Of a DNA stretch of 64,000 nt, positions 11,001 through 22,060 are shown one piece after another. A program made the position numbers and the translations under genes. The stretch is from Obelidium mucronatum (lineage: Eukaryota; Chytridiomycota; Chytridiomycetes; Chytridiales; Chytriomycetaceae). The stretch covers positions 1 through 64,000 of the forward strand of contig JAIVFH010000056.1 of assembly GCA_025765595.1 (NCBI GenBank). The letters run 5' to 3'. Every line of letters begins with the position of its first letter. Within the stretch, counting starts at the first letter, position 1. The notes beneath the pieces were generated by a model. That model ran no database searches. It was not told where the DNA came from and saw only the letters and a list, made by a program, of their open reading frames with translations.

Positions 11001-13073
11001 TTGAAAAGTGCCGACAAGTTGTCGTATCTCTTGTCAGAATGACCAAAAGCATTGGCGTCCGCTCGTTTTTTCTCATGAAGCCGTTGGAAAGTTCGAATAT
11101 CAGGCATTTGGAGAGCACCAGATCGATCCCCAGCAACATTCAAATGACTAACTCCAGGGTTGGTGTCAGCAGATACGCTGTTGCCACGGAGATGCTCATA
11201 GGCCTTGGTCCCACCAATTTTACACTGCCGCCAGAATTGGTACAAAAAGTCGTAAAGTCGATCAGAATAACAAAGGCGAGCTGCCATTCCAGATAGATTA
11301 TTGGCACAGTAAGCCTTGAGCTTATTTCAAGTATTAGTATCAAGAATTTAGAAACCAAACACCACCCGCAAAAATACCTGAGAGAAGATTAAATCAAATG
11401 CCAACAACCTTGGATTCAGACGACCAATGGATAGAGCAAAGAGCAAGGCATCAACCATTGCTGTTCTAGTCAACGGATTCGGGTCGCTTTTGTCCAGCTC
11501 TTGGATTAAATGAAGATGCCGACGTTGAGTGGAACCAAGAATAAACTTAATATATCGAAGCTCTGAACGGAGTTTTGAAATTGTACTTGTCAGATTTCTG
11601 ATTCGACAATTTGATGTTTCTAGACTGGAGTTCGCAGCTTTCAGAAGAATCTTCCGGGCAGATTCGCGTTTTTCCTCTGTCAAACTATCGGTGGCCGCCC
11701 CCTCAGACATAGGGACTTCTGGAGTAATCGCGGAATCCAATTGCTGAGCGCTAATAGGTGTAGAAGAAATTGGCAGCACTACCGTTGCATCTTGTGGCAC
11801 AAATGTTTTGGATTTCACAAGTTGGGTTACAAGGCCAAGAATCGCAAGCTGTGTTTCCACACCATTGGCTCGATTTTCTGGAAACAGAAGTGATTGCAGC
11901 AGAGTTTTTGGATGTGAAACCAGATAGTTGCGAATTCCCTCAACACTTGCAGCGTAGTATCCAGAAGTGCTTGCAGTGGTTCCAGTGAAGACAATTCCCG
12001 GATTTTCGAATTGCAAACGTGTGGATCTCAAACCAATAAGATTGGCAATTGGCTTGAGCTTGAAAAACGGCTCGTTTCTTGGAGGGAATACATTGACAGG
12101 TACAAGTACTGGCTTGTTCTTGAAGAGAATAGCTGTATTGTAGAAAGTGAGCAACGATTGTATTAGAAGCATAACGAGAAGATTACCACTGGAATCTGAG
12201 GGGGCAGCGTCCATTTTCGTCTTGCCTGCATTTGTTTAAACTGTCAAACTACACCAACAACCAACTTTAGTAATACAGCGCTCTCACCTTGTCCATCATC
12301 CGACTCAATTGGCTGTGGCGATTGGACTCGGCGCTTCTTTGGTATATTCTCGACAACTTCATTGTGTTTATCCTGGCTGGTTTCGGCTGTCACAGTGTCC
12401 ACCCCTGTGAAGCAAAAGTTAATCACATAAACAAGGTATAATAGACAAACGATGTTGTAGTGCTCGCATTAAAGTACTACTTTGCGAGTAGTTCAAGCTT
12501 GAACAGATAAACAATGCTTTTATAACAAAGCTTCCTAATTGTGATCATAGTCTATGTTTGTTTTCATTGTCAATTTGTGGTTCGAATGATTCCCGGAGAA
12601 GACTGAAACAACTACGGCAGCATCCTGAGATCGCAACACGTACGGGTAACGTTAAGAACAGAGATAGTCTTTTATGAACATAGATATTGTTTCCAATGTG
12701 CTTTGGTCTCTTTTATTCTGTGCGTGAATATCAAAACGCCGTCATCTCACCTTAGGTGCACCCGATCCAAAATCCAAATGGAGCATTCGACGCGCCTCCT
12801 CTGCGCCGTCTTTTTGCACCCTAAAAATCCAGGAAGGGGTGGGAACTGACAGGTCAGGAGGATTTTGAAGTTTTTTCTCATTTTTGCCGCTACACACATT
12901 TTTGAAAAAGGACCCGCTCACACTTTATTTACCTTTCTCAAACGCACACACGAACGATCTTAAAACTCGCTTCGCTCGCAATTAAAAAATTGAGCTCACA
13001 TATGCCCCGCCGCACAGCCAAAGATGCATTTGCTGCCTCTTCTCGTTGTTTCTTTTTTGCGCTGTTTGGTGCC
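8037..13073 (-). CDS. Multi-exon transposase (P/THAP9-like, tentative)
   Basis: Single gene filling the transposon. Readable exons are about 13073-12990 (ATG, Lys-rich start), 12860-12770, 12426-12294, a short exon near 12217-12185, 12140-11384, 11310-10940, 10905-10665, 10620-9196, 9166-8160 and 8108-8037. The splice between 12770 and 12426 is unresolved. No frameshift is seen in the large exons, so it may be active. Features recalling the P superfamily are an aromatic-rich GGTKAYEHLR with MPDIRTFQR, then ITQDGAGIGSLI, a LYDWTHCYKRL stretch in the place of the family's central His-Lys motif, and QDDLESKFSVNR near the C-terminus. No zinc finger was found. The last exon adds a short tail ending at TAG 8037-8039. 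A decayed relative lies at 33744-35540. The family call is inference; the transposase role rests on the flanking TIR and TSD. Confidence 0.55.
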
Positions 13074-13284
13074 ATTGATTTTTGGGATCTTTTTTTTCGT
13101 CCGAAGACCTTTTGAAAATCACTGCAGTGATTCAAACTGGAAAACTCCCCGAAAAACACCTGATAAATCAAAATAAAGATGAAACGACTTGCTTCCGGCA
13201 GTTATTGGTTCTGGTTGTGAAACTTCTATTTTTTCCGGTGATAAGTAAACTGTGGTTATCTTCGTATGTAGGACCAAATCGACC

Positions 13285-13522
13285 AAATTGGTAACGGAGA
13301 TGTCTGCGCATCACTTTTCCGCATCGATTGCGCTATTATTGAGACCGTTGGCATGCCTGTAGCGGGCCCTGATAGACTTTGAAATAAAAGTTTCTTTATT
13401 TATTTAAATTATATATGAATCTATATCGGAGATTTTGGTAACGGAGATCTCTGCGCATCAATTTTCTGCATCGATTGCGCTATTGCGGAAGGTGGTGGTG
13501 CGTCTGTAGCAGGCCCTGATAG
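13285..13522 (+). repeat. Two direct repeats near transposon end
   Basis: About 95 bp at 13285-13380 recur at 13432-13522 with roughly 80 percent identity (shared blocks GGTAACGGAGAT, GCATCGATTGCGCTATT, GGCCCTGATAGA). They are subterminal in the 5.9 kb transposon and could be transposase-binding sites. The first also reads as a short open frame after a possible acceptor, so a gene relic is an alternative. Confidence 0.6.
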
Positions 13523-13747
13523 AGCTGAAAGTTTAGGTGAGGGGGGGTACGTGGAAGTACCCCCCAAAGACGAAATTTTGCACTTTTTGTAAAAGTAGAG
13601 CGGGATCACCACCCCCCTGCTCTTTTCACCCAAAATTTTTTGTTGGGACTTTTTTCTCACCATATTCCCAAAAGCAGCATCCGGTCAGATTTAGACACAA
13701 AACGCGGCGTTTACGGCTATATTGTAGATTTTTTACATCTTTATTAA

Positions 13748-13765
13748 TCCCAGATAGTATAGTGG
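13748..13765 (+). pseudogene. tRNA-Asp 5' half (interrupted gene)
   Basis: TCCCAGATAGTATAGTGG is the acceptor 5' strand, linker and D-arm start (the box A region) of a tRNA-Asp. Its acceptor pairs 7 of 7 with the 3' half at 22061-22113 on the same strand; together they give a 71-72 nt tRNA. The 75 bases upstream (13670-13747) are non-coding and resemble 196-271. The left element's terminus ends just before them. Confidence 0.75.
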
Positions 13766-14188
13766 CGAATATGGGGTGAGAAAAAAGTCCCAACAAAAAA
13801 TTTTGGGTGAAAAGAGTCCCGGGGACTCTTCTCACCCACACACACATTTATTCGAGAACCGAACACAGCACAAGCGTCAAAGTTACAGAATCGGGTGGGA
13901 GAGTCACCACCACCGGTTTGGCAGTGGGGGATGGAGCGGGGGGTGCTTTGGAGATGATGCGATTGCTCCCAAACTGATCCAGCGTCCTCAAGTCCTCTCA
14001 CCACTGCTCTGCACAGCCAGTGAGTCCAAACGATACAAGAAGGGGTTTGGTAAGGGGACGGCGGTTGGGGGTCAGGGGGAAGGGGAGGAGGGGAGGGGGG
14101 CGGCGATCTTACATTGTTTCGAACTGAAAAAAGAATCTGATAAAAAAAAAATAAAAAATAAATGTTTATTATAACTGTATCCCAACTG

Positions 14189-16127
14189 CTACAATCCAAT
14201 CTTCTTATAGTAAGCTATAACTTTGCCGTTGGCTATAACTTTGTTTTTTTGAAACCCCACGACTTGAAGCCCATCCAAAGAAACCGCTCGCGAGATAGCA
14301 ACATACACCTGGCCAGGTGCAAAGGTGCGGCTCAAATCCACCTTTAGGTACCGAATGGTTTGGCCTTGGCTCTTGTGAATAGTCCTGAAAAAAGGAGTAG
14401 ATGACGCTCAAAGGAGAGAATATTTTTAAAAAAAAGCTCACATCGCATAAGCAAGACAAAGAGGGATCTAAAAAAAGAATGATTTACTGAAGAAGAAAAT
14501 TATACAAATCCCATACCTGCTCAAAGCTTGTCTCAATTCCAGTGAATGTATCTGAAAAGGACCACACTTCTGGTTCCAGTGTCCTCGTTATTGCAGGCGC
14601 GGACCCAACGGCAGCAAACTTCACAGTGACTTTTCTTTCGTTGATGCACACATCCTTGACTGTCCCGATGCTTCCGTTTGCGAGACCATCGCCGAGGTTC
14701 TTCACAAGCATAACCTGCGCGCCAACCTTCAACTCCAGCAGCTCTGGTGCAAGTACCCGGCCCACCAGCTCCCGCAACTTCACAGCGTTTCCAGTTAATT
14801 TTGCAAAGAAGCCGAAAGTGTTTCCGCTCAAGGCCTCAAGATGCCCCAAGTTGCAGCGATCGACTTCGTCCCTTGTAGAAAACCTGAAAAGAGGAAATAA
14901 CGAAAGTAAATGAAAATAAAAAAGAACTACCCCAACTAACTGACAGCTGGGTCGGCTTCAGTCCATCTGGGCAAGCAAGTTCCCTGGAACAGGACCGCAT
15001 CAGTGTTTCCGTTTTAGACGAAATCGCGTTTGCCCCATAACGAATCTCGTTGAGAGCGTCAATAAAATCAGTTTCGGATTGGCGATATATCTTCGTGAGC
15101 TGCAGATAGAATTAAAACCCATAAGCGATGAGCAACAAACACATACCGCTACAACACCATCCTTGAACAAGGACGACCAAACGCCGCTCTCAAACGCAAA
15201 CTGAGCCAGTTTGGGCGGCTTTACTACTGGAGGGAGTTGAAGGAAGTCTCCACAGACAATTAACTAAAAAGAAGAAAATGAGTCAAGCGGCGCAATAAAC
15301 AAAAAAAAAAAACCTGGATTCCCCCAAACAGCCCGTGCTCCGTACGCAGCGAAGCTGCAACGGAATGAAGATCATCGAAGAACTGACCATTAACCATTGA
15401 AACTGGATTAGGAGTGAGATTAATTGTAGAGCGAAAACAATGAAGACCTCACCTTCATCCAAGATAAGAACCTTAACTTTCCTCCAGCGTTTCTTTGCCG
15501 CTTCGCTCATATTTTTAATCATGTCATAGGCATGTTCTGCAAAAAATTGGTTAATTGGCAACATGGCGCGAGACAGGTATTTTGTAAAACATACCCTCTC
15601 CCAATCCACATCCAGCAAACGCATGAATAGTTTGCCCGTCAATTTGAAGTGCGGCGATCCCTAATTGGTAAGTGCGATGAGCTAAAGGATCGCAATAATT
15701 ATTCAAACATTACTTATTAACCTGTTGATGCTGTCACCGCTACCATCCCATCGTCAGGAAACTGTTGACGACATAGTTGGATAATTCTCTTCAGAGTGTG
15801 AGACTTCCCCGCTCCTATTATTGGTAAACCGAAGGCCTTAATAAAATAAACAATACACCAGGAAGCGACTTAAAAAAAAAAGAGCTCACCAGCTTTTCCA
15901 GTAAAGAATACGCTTTGACCTTGAGCAACTAGGGTGAGGATATGATGCTGCTGTGCGGAAAGGCCCTCCGCGATCGCTTGGGTAATAGTTATTTCCGGGT
16001 TCGTTGGTTGTTGCTGGCGCCGCTGTCGCTTAGGAAGAGATGGCTGTGAAGTGCTGGAGATACTAGAGAAGACCGCATTGGTGCGAAGAGTTGCTAGGGA
16101 CGTGTAGTGGGGAGAGAAGGTGGTCAT
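14189..16127 (-). CDS. PIF1-family DNA helicase
   Basis: ATP-dependent 5'-3' DNA helicase of the PIF1 family (superfamily 1B), here transposon-borne and probably assisting element replication or excision in the nucleus. The start is the ATG at 16125-16127. Motifs in order: GLSAQQHHILTLV (Q-like lead-in), Walker A FFTGKAGAGKS split by an intron near 15830-15893, VTASTG, the Walker B region VLILDEVSMV (split near 15400-15455), GDFLQLPPV, TKIYRQSE, the conserved DLSRTFAPGQVYVAISRA, and HKSQGQT near the C-terminus. Six to eight short introns with T-rich acceptors are inferred. The stop is TAG at 14189-14191. It lies about 190 bp downstream of the recombinase stop, same strand, with its own start and an intervening AATAAA-like stretch, so it looks like a separate gene. 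No inactivating change is seen, unlike the copy at 5921-7329. Confidence 0.85.
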
Positions 16128-16314
16128 TTTGAAAGAATATTCTTTTTCAAAAAAAAAAAACTATTAACGTATTCTATTTCGATAACACTTAAAACTAAAA
16201 ATGCGTGTTTCAAAAAGTATATAGGATATCACGAAAACAAGAATTGAAATTTTATTTCATCACAGAAATCAGAAACTTATCAGGAATAACAAAGATCACA
16301 ACAACAAAAAAAAA

Positions 16315-19300
16315 TCACTTTAGTAACTTCATACTAACAGGAAGCGCAGAAGGAAAATTAGTCACTCTCGACATTGCAGAAATACTAAATACATCAGCTT
16401 TTGTCAGCCGATCTGTCTTCAAGAATCGAGGATCCAACATCAACTCAGCAAATGCGGTCTGAAGTTTCGCATTGCGAGAGTCAGCATCCAGCGCATCGTA
16501 CTGCTCAAGAGTCAGTTGAGCCTTGTCAAGAACAAACCATCCAACCCTGTTGTAGTTCATGAACTGTTTCTGCTTCGCAGTATTGCCAAATATGGCTGTA
16601 CCATGTCGACTACCAAGAACAGCGAAAACAAAGACCAGGCCCGAGAAGAATTTGTGTGGCCTATTATATTTTAGCAAATATCCAGCAGAAGAAAACAGTA
16701 TTACCTGAGCAAGACCAACAGAGCTGATAACTGGAAAGGTGACAGTAGGAACGTTATCTTTGCCGCGGTCACTGGGTGAGTAAGGACGAGCGTATGTGGC
16801 ACAGAGGCCTTCAGCTTTCGCTGTAGACCGGTTGTAAGACAGGAGGAGGTTGGGCCCAAACAGTGCCAAAACGAGGAATGGCAGCAGGTGGAGGTTCTTC
16901 GACTTGAGGAGCGTCACGCGGATTATTTTGAGTATCGTCATTGGCAATCAAATTAGATTGGGCGCGATCGGCAGGAGGCGCATTGCGGTCCATATCACTG
17001 CTGATGAGTGTGGCCATAACCCGCTCAAGAGCTCTCGTGTTTTCATGGAGCTGGTCCTTGTAGGGCAACAGAGCAGCCTCCAAAGCCTGGCGGATAATGT
17101 CGGGAAGGCCACTGATTTCGTCTTGAAGGTTTTGCGGCAAGCGTCCAAGTTGTAAACTTGCAACTTGTTCATCAGAGAGACGAACAACAGTCGCAGTGGG
17201 GGAAGTTGCAGTGTGCCGATTAGGTCTCTTTGCGGTACTCATTTGCTGTTTCCACGCAGCGTACTTTTCTTCTTCAACAAACACATTTTGGTAGAAGTCT
17301 TTCCACTCGTCAGTATCGAAAACTCCGCCACCGCCAGCTTTAATGGCTTCAACTATTTGCAGAAAAGTTAGATGAGGTCATATTCATAAAAGAAAGTAAA
17401 AGAAAGATATAATACCAACCAATGTCTGGAGTAACGGCCGCAGACACAATTGGACACTTTGCAATATGGTAGAAAAGGGACGCCAAACCATAAAGGAAAG
17501 ACTTGCGAATGTGGGCCAGAGTTCGTCCTAAAGCTGGCAGCGAAACAACCCCACTCTTTAAATGGTGGGCGTTGGCTTCGAGAACCTCGGCAGTAAGTTC
17601 TTCATCCGAATCCAAATCCATAAGACCAATAGCTTCGTTGTGATCTTCCACCTCATCCACGGTTTCACGAAAGATAGGGTCATCGGGGTTCTTGACCTTG
17701 TCCTCGAAGACACGCCAGAGAGGAAAGAAATGAGACAGCAGTGCTTCCGAAGGTTCGGGAGCACGGAACCTTGGAGCAATGAACTCGCCGTCTTGATTAC
17801 CATGCGGCCACATTCCAGTACTATACTGGACAACTTCTCTTGGATACTCTTTGAAGTAAGCCGTGTGGAATGCGGACTTGGTATTCTTGTTGTCACCAGT
17901 AAGCCAACCGATCCGCTCAATAGGCTCCGTTGGCACGCCTGCTTCGCTCATTTTCTTTGGCTGAATCTTCCGGAAAATATGGAGACACTTGTTCATGATG
18001 GCGACTCCAAGCGCAAGATGCATATTCTTCACCGCTTCCGAGTGTGCTGAAGACGACATCTCCGATTTGACTGAAGCTGCTGTGAAAAGCTTGATATTCT
18101 TGATCACTGAGTATCCTTTCTGAAGTTCACGCGCTTTCTCTGGTCGGTTTTGCACGTGTTGCTCAAAGTACTCCATGAACCCAACAGAGAATTCAAAGTC
18201 TCGTAAAGGATCAAAATGAGGTGCGACGATAATGTAGCGCTTGTCATTTTTCCCCTTTTCGGCTAAAAGAGACTAGAGAAGAATTTAGTCAACACAGTAA
18301 TCAATAAATAAGAAATACATAGAGTCCACAAAGCCCAAGGGCCGCTCTATTATTCCGTTTGGAGTAATATTGCAAGTAAAGCGCCACATTCCCGTTTGGG
18401 AACATAGAACATCCAAGGACAAGGAGGGGTTTGATACATAAAGGACAAAAACATACCGCAAGCTTGGTTCCATCAACCAGGATTTTGGTTGCCATGACAG
18501 TTTCGGCCATGTAGCCGTCGGCATTTGTGCGGATTTCGTAAGGTTCCGAGAGTAGCCGAATGAGATTTAGGGAGCGCAGTTCAGATCCGCGACCACAGGA
18601 AACATGACTGAGGTTGTGCATGCACAAGTCTCTGGCGGCACCGGGATGTTGGTTGTTTCCCTTTTTAAGTAACCTTCCAAGAAAGTAGCAGCGGGACCGT
18701 ATCTCGTAGTCCTCAGTAGTGTGCTGGAGAATTTGACGTTCGAAGTTGTCGTGAATATCACGGTCCATCCTGTTGAAACGGTTTAGCAAACTATGTTAAG
18801 TACCTTAAATATAACATACATGTCCTTGCGACGTACAGACGACTTTGTTGCGGAGGTCTCAATGGCAACATGTGAGTCATGCTCCCGCTTATCTTCGCAA
18901 CCAATAATTGTTTCAGCTTCATCTTGGGTCACAAAGCAATTGGACAGCTTAGCAATGAGACATAAGTGGAGATGCATTGCTTTTAACGCGCCCTTCATGT
19001 GTCAAAGTTAGTTATATGACCCACAGGTGGGATCGAAGGCAGGACACATACCCACTTATCGCCTAGCTCAGTCGTTTGCTTGCCACTGCGATTCCGCTTG
19101 AAATCACTAGCAAAAGCTTCCATAACCAGAGTGACGTACTTTCCCTTCATGAGATACTTGTGGTCTTCGTACAGGTCGGGTGGGGCAGAGGCCTCCTTTA
19201 GTCGAATTTGTCGAATGATTCCGGGCATGTGATCCTGATGTCCAATTAATTACGATTGAACAGAAAGAAAAATAAGAGAAATACCATATAATCAACCCAA

Positions 19301-20994
19301 CAGCGGATAGCAGTACCAAAGCCATTAGCGGCTTTTTGGGGATCCTTCGAGGGTTTCGGTTTCCAATAAGCCAATATTACTGAGACGCAATTTGCGCGAA
19401 CAATTTGACGCTGGTTTATGTCCATCACAGTCATGAAATTGTCGGCAAGGCTGTTTATGAATGGCTCCAGTTGGGGAAACCCGCGGGTGAACAGGGCATG
19501 GGCATAGAGGAATGGTCGGTCCGCAATAAAAGTGCCAGTAACTACGATAAAGCACATTAAAAATAAAGAATTGGTTTGGTGAGTGAGCGACGTACCCTTT
19601 TCATCAATGCGGTCCCTCATTCGTTTCAATACTTGACCATGCTCAAATTGTTGTTGGTAGCCTTGAAGACCCGTGATAGTAATGATTCCAGCGAAAGCAT
19701 CAGGAAGGTCCAGCTGCCAGAAATTGTTCGACCACGCATTTCGGGTATTTGGGAAGAACAGCTGCTTATCGGCGGCAGTGAATTCGCGGCGCACGGGTGT
19801 GTCTGGCGGGGAAGCTTGGCCAGTAGCAGCAGCCAAGTGAGACCCGAAAGAAGGTTGGTGCAGCTTGCGGCCACGCGGTACGGACGGCGCTTGACTGGAA
19901 TCAGCAGAATCAGCGGGACGGCGGCGGCGGGATGGCGGGCCTGCAGCATCTTCGTCCGCGTCACTGAAGTCCTCAGCATCGCCGTCGTTAGCCCGGGAAC
20001 GCTTGCGCTGGCTTTGGTTGGGTTGGCGGGCAGCTCGGGTGGGTCGCGAGGTAGGCTGCGATGCTTGCTGGGCGTGTGCGGGGGCTATCCCGCCGGCAAA
20101 CTTGAGTGCAGGAGTGGATGAAGAGGGACCAGAGCCATTAGGAGCCACGGATGTAGAACTGGAGCCAGGGGCATTTTGCGAGCAGGGTAGACACTTGCCA
20201 AAAGTCGAGCAGCGCGAAGGAGGGCCGTGGACCCAGTGGATGTTACCGTCGTGGGATTGTTTGCACAAGTTCAGGAAACTGACGTCGTTGGTGTTGGTGG
20301 TCTTGCATGCGGCGCACTTAAGGGGACAGGTTGGGTGAGGGTGGAGTTTTAGTGAGTGTTTTTCGGTTAGGCTTGACAGGTGAAATGAAAAAATTGAAAA
20401 CATGGCGGGCAATTGGCAGTGCTTGGCAGGCACGCATTGTGAAATGTAAATGAATCACTTACAAATCTTTGCCATGCATCCGCCTCTTCGTCATACTTCC
20501 ATCCATTCTTAATGGTGCCATCGCTGTGGCTCCAACCATTTGCTTCTAGAAACGCGCGTTGGAACTTGCCGAGGACCTTACCATCGGCAGAGAGACGGAC
20601 AGGCGCCAAGATTGGTGGTGAGTCCGGTGTAATCGATGGCAACCAAGTTCCATCTGCTTGCTTGTGGGCCGCGACGATGGTCATTTCTTAAAATCATAAA
20701 GATAAGTTTTTTTTAAGTGTTAAAACCAAGCATCACTTACTGACCTTCCATTAAGCTCTCGTGATAAGGACGCTCGCGACTGTGCAACTCCAGGTATTCG
20801 TCGAGACCATCACTGTCATCGTCATCATCCCCGTCGTGGTCTGTGCTGTCAATATTCGAGGCGATATTGCGATAATACTCGGAGTCGCTGGAATCGATCG
20901 GGGGAGGGGGCTGAAACCGTTTGATTTGCGCTTGAATTGCGCTATGGTAGCGATTGTTGATTGCTGGAGGGATGTACGCGATTCGGTTGTACAT
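16315..20994 (-). CDS. Crypton-type tyrosine recombinase (Ndc10-like)
   Basis: Multi-exon gene from the ATG at 20992-20994 to TGA at 16315-16317. The acidic N-terminal exon is joined to a small domain (GWSHSDGTIKNGWKYDEE), then a Cys/His cluster (CAACKTTNTND...CSTFGKCLPC, likely zinc-binding), a basic Ser/Pro/Ala-rich linker with nuclear-localisation-like KRSR and SRRRR, and a long helical region. The catalytic part shows box I GRGSELRSLNL (Arg), then HIFRK (HxxR) and FHTAYF (Tyr nucleophile about 40 residues later), the spacing expected of tyrosine recombinases. The region after the Tyr (PREVVQYSTGMWP, FIAPRFRAPEPS) is in the style of Ndc10/Crypton proteins. The C-terminal part is Gln/Pro-rich with helical segments. 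It should catalyse site-specific excision and integration; the tRNA-Asp insertion suggests its target. About ten introns were placed only approximately. Confidence 0.7.
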
Positions 20995-21169
20995 TTGAGT
21001 TGTCCTTGTTACATTATTTAGTACGTCGAAGCATGAAATCGTGAATTTAAATAAATGACTTACTTTGAGACTTTGATTAACTTTGTTGTTCTTGTGTTTC
21101 GTTATTTTATCCTTTGTGTATTGGACACTACGCACGATGTTTTGACAACAACGGCGCCGCCCAAAAAAC

Positions 21170-21520
21170 TACTTTCGAAAGTTGAAACGAATATAATAGA
21201 TATATAAACGAACATACTTTAAGTTTGGGCGTCGATGGGTGGTTTTTCGTTGTGTGTTGGACTGTTGATACTAGTAGTCAAGTTTCTCGGAAGTAGCGTT
21301 AGACTAAAATAACGCTGTTTTCGAAAGTTAGAACAAGGATAATAAATATATAACATAATAGTACTTAAAGATCAAGGGTTGGTTGTGTCGTTGGCGGCCG
21401 GTGGTTAACTTTCTGGTTGCTGTGTATCCAAGGTCTCGGAAGTGGCAATAAAACACTAAAAACCTATTTTCGAAAGTTAAAGCAGTAATAATAACTATAA
21501 AACATTACGGTACTAGAAGC
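21170..21520. repeat. Three tandem subterminal repeats
   Basis: The block TTTCGAAAGTT followed by an AT-rich stretch (ATAATA...TATAAA) and a G-rich tail occurs at about 21173, 21318 and 21467, a period of 145-152 bp with moderate divergence. Each begins with the palindrome TTTCGAAA. They lie just upstream of the recombinase start and could be promoter units or binding sites for the element's own protein. Confidence 0.7.
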
Positions 21521-21667
21521 ACAGGCGTTGGTTGGCCTTTGGTACGCTGTTGGGGAAGCGGCGGCAACGTCAACGAAAAGGCAAGTTAGCTGTTCAACAT
21601 AGAATGAAATACATTAGTAAATGATAGGGCAGTAAAGGATTAGCTGAAAGGATTGGCCAGTTAAGCG

Positions 21668-21775
21668 CGGACTTTCTTTGGCCAATACCCTGGACTCAAG
21701 GTATTGGCTGAAAAAAGTCCGGGACTTTTTTTGGCCAATACCCTGATGTCAAGGAATTGGCAGAAAAAAGTCCCG
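21668..21775. repeat. Two tandem hairpins
   Basis: Two consecutive imperfect hairpins of about 54 bp. In each, GGACTTT..TTTGGCCAATACC pairs with the following GGTATTGGCTGAAAAAAGTCC; the second is a diverged copy. The GGGACTTTTTT core is shared with the element termini. They are inside the right element, about 290 bp from its 5' end. Confidence 0.75.
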
Positions 21776-22060
21776 CCCGGTCAACCACAAGGAAATCTCC
21801 CCCCCTTTCCACCACATGGGAAAAATAATGTAGCGATGGTTTTGGCAGAGTTTGGCACTTATCCGACGAGTTTGAAATTTCCTCAACACATGGTATACAC
21901 ACTTGACACAACCCACCGTAACACCCCCAAACCACCCCCTACACCCCCCAAATCACTCCCCATACCCTTCAGTAACATATAGATACTTTGTAGTGTGTTA
22001 TATTATCGATTGTGTGTGTCTCTCTATTGGGACTTATTCCTCACCATCATTATGGAGGGC

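Larger units (their letters stand above)
7718..13619 (-). mobile_element. 5.9 kb DNA transposon, 17 bp TIR, 9 bp TSD
   Basis: The ends are perfect inverted repeats, CAGGGGGGTGGTGATCC at 7718-7734 and its complement at 13603-13619. The host sequence CTCTTTTCA is duplicated at 7709-7717 and 13620-13628. The right YR-PIF1 copy carries the uninterrupted target (GGACTCTTTTCACCC in reverse near 13803-13820), an internal empty-site control. It carries one multi-exon gene on the minus strand. CAGGGG ends with 8-9 bp duplications occur in hAT, Mutator and P-like elements; the transposase suggests P/THAP9-like, weakly. Confidence 0.85.
4118..13669 (+). mobile_element. Left YR-PIF1 element: truncated, interrupted copy
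   Basis: Plus-strand copy of the element at 13766-22060. It comprises 4118-7717 and, beyond an inserted transposon (7718-13619), the terminal piece 13620-13669. Compared with the right copy it lacks everything upstream of the second recombinase motif box, has lost about 575 bp covering the helicase N-terminus, and carries several substitutions. Bases 7330-7708 are a 3' non-coding tail with a C-rich stretch (7420-7480) and the hairpin-forming GGGTGAGAAGAGTCCCC; the right copy has the same tail. The terminal piece matches the right copy's terminus (GGGACTTTTTTCTCACC). Confidence 0.8.
13766..22060 (-). mobile_element. YR-PIF1 transposon inserted in a tRNA-Asp gene
   Basis: An 8.3 kb element bounded by the two halves of one tRNA-Asp gene. 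Its outer ends are imperfect inverted repeats: GGTGAGAAAAAAGTCCCAA at 13774-13794 and the complement of TTGGGACTTATTCCTCACC at 22027-22045. It encodes a tyrosine recombinase and a PIF1 helicase in tandem on the minus strand. The 3' tail (13795-14188) holds a palindrome (13805-13838) and a long C/G-rich tract. The 5' tail (20995-22060) holds tandem repeats and a double hairpin. No HUH Rep domain is present, which argues against a Helitron. Confidence 0.75.

Noticed and set aside
13620..13816. A simple 197 bp MITE with 48 bp inverted ends
   Set aside because: The arms match the termini of the two large elements facing each other, and the apex contains a tRNA 5' half; reading it as two element ends explains more, though a mobile foldback is not excluded.
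13540..14199. ORFs across the element ends (13421-14199)
   Set aside because: They run through inverted repeats and the C/G-rich tail; no domain, and the frames differ between the copies.
13766..22060. Helitron (because of the PIF1 helicase and terminal hairpins)
   Set aside because: No HUH Rep domain is found; the companion protein has tyrosine-recombinase boxes, the ends are inverted repeats, and the target is a tRNA gene, not AT.
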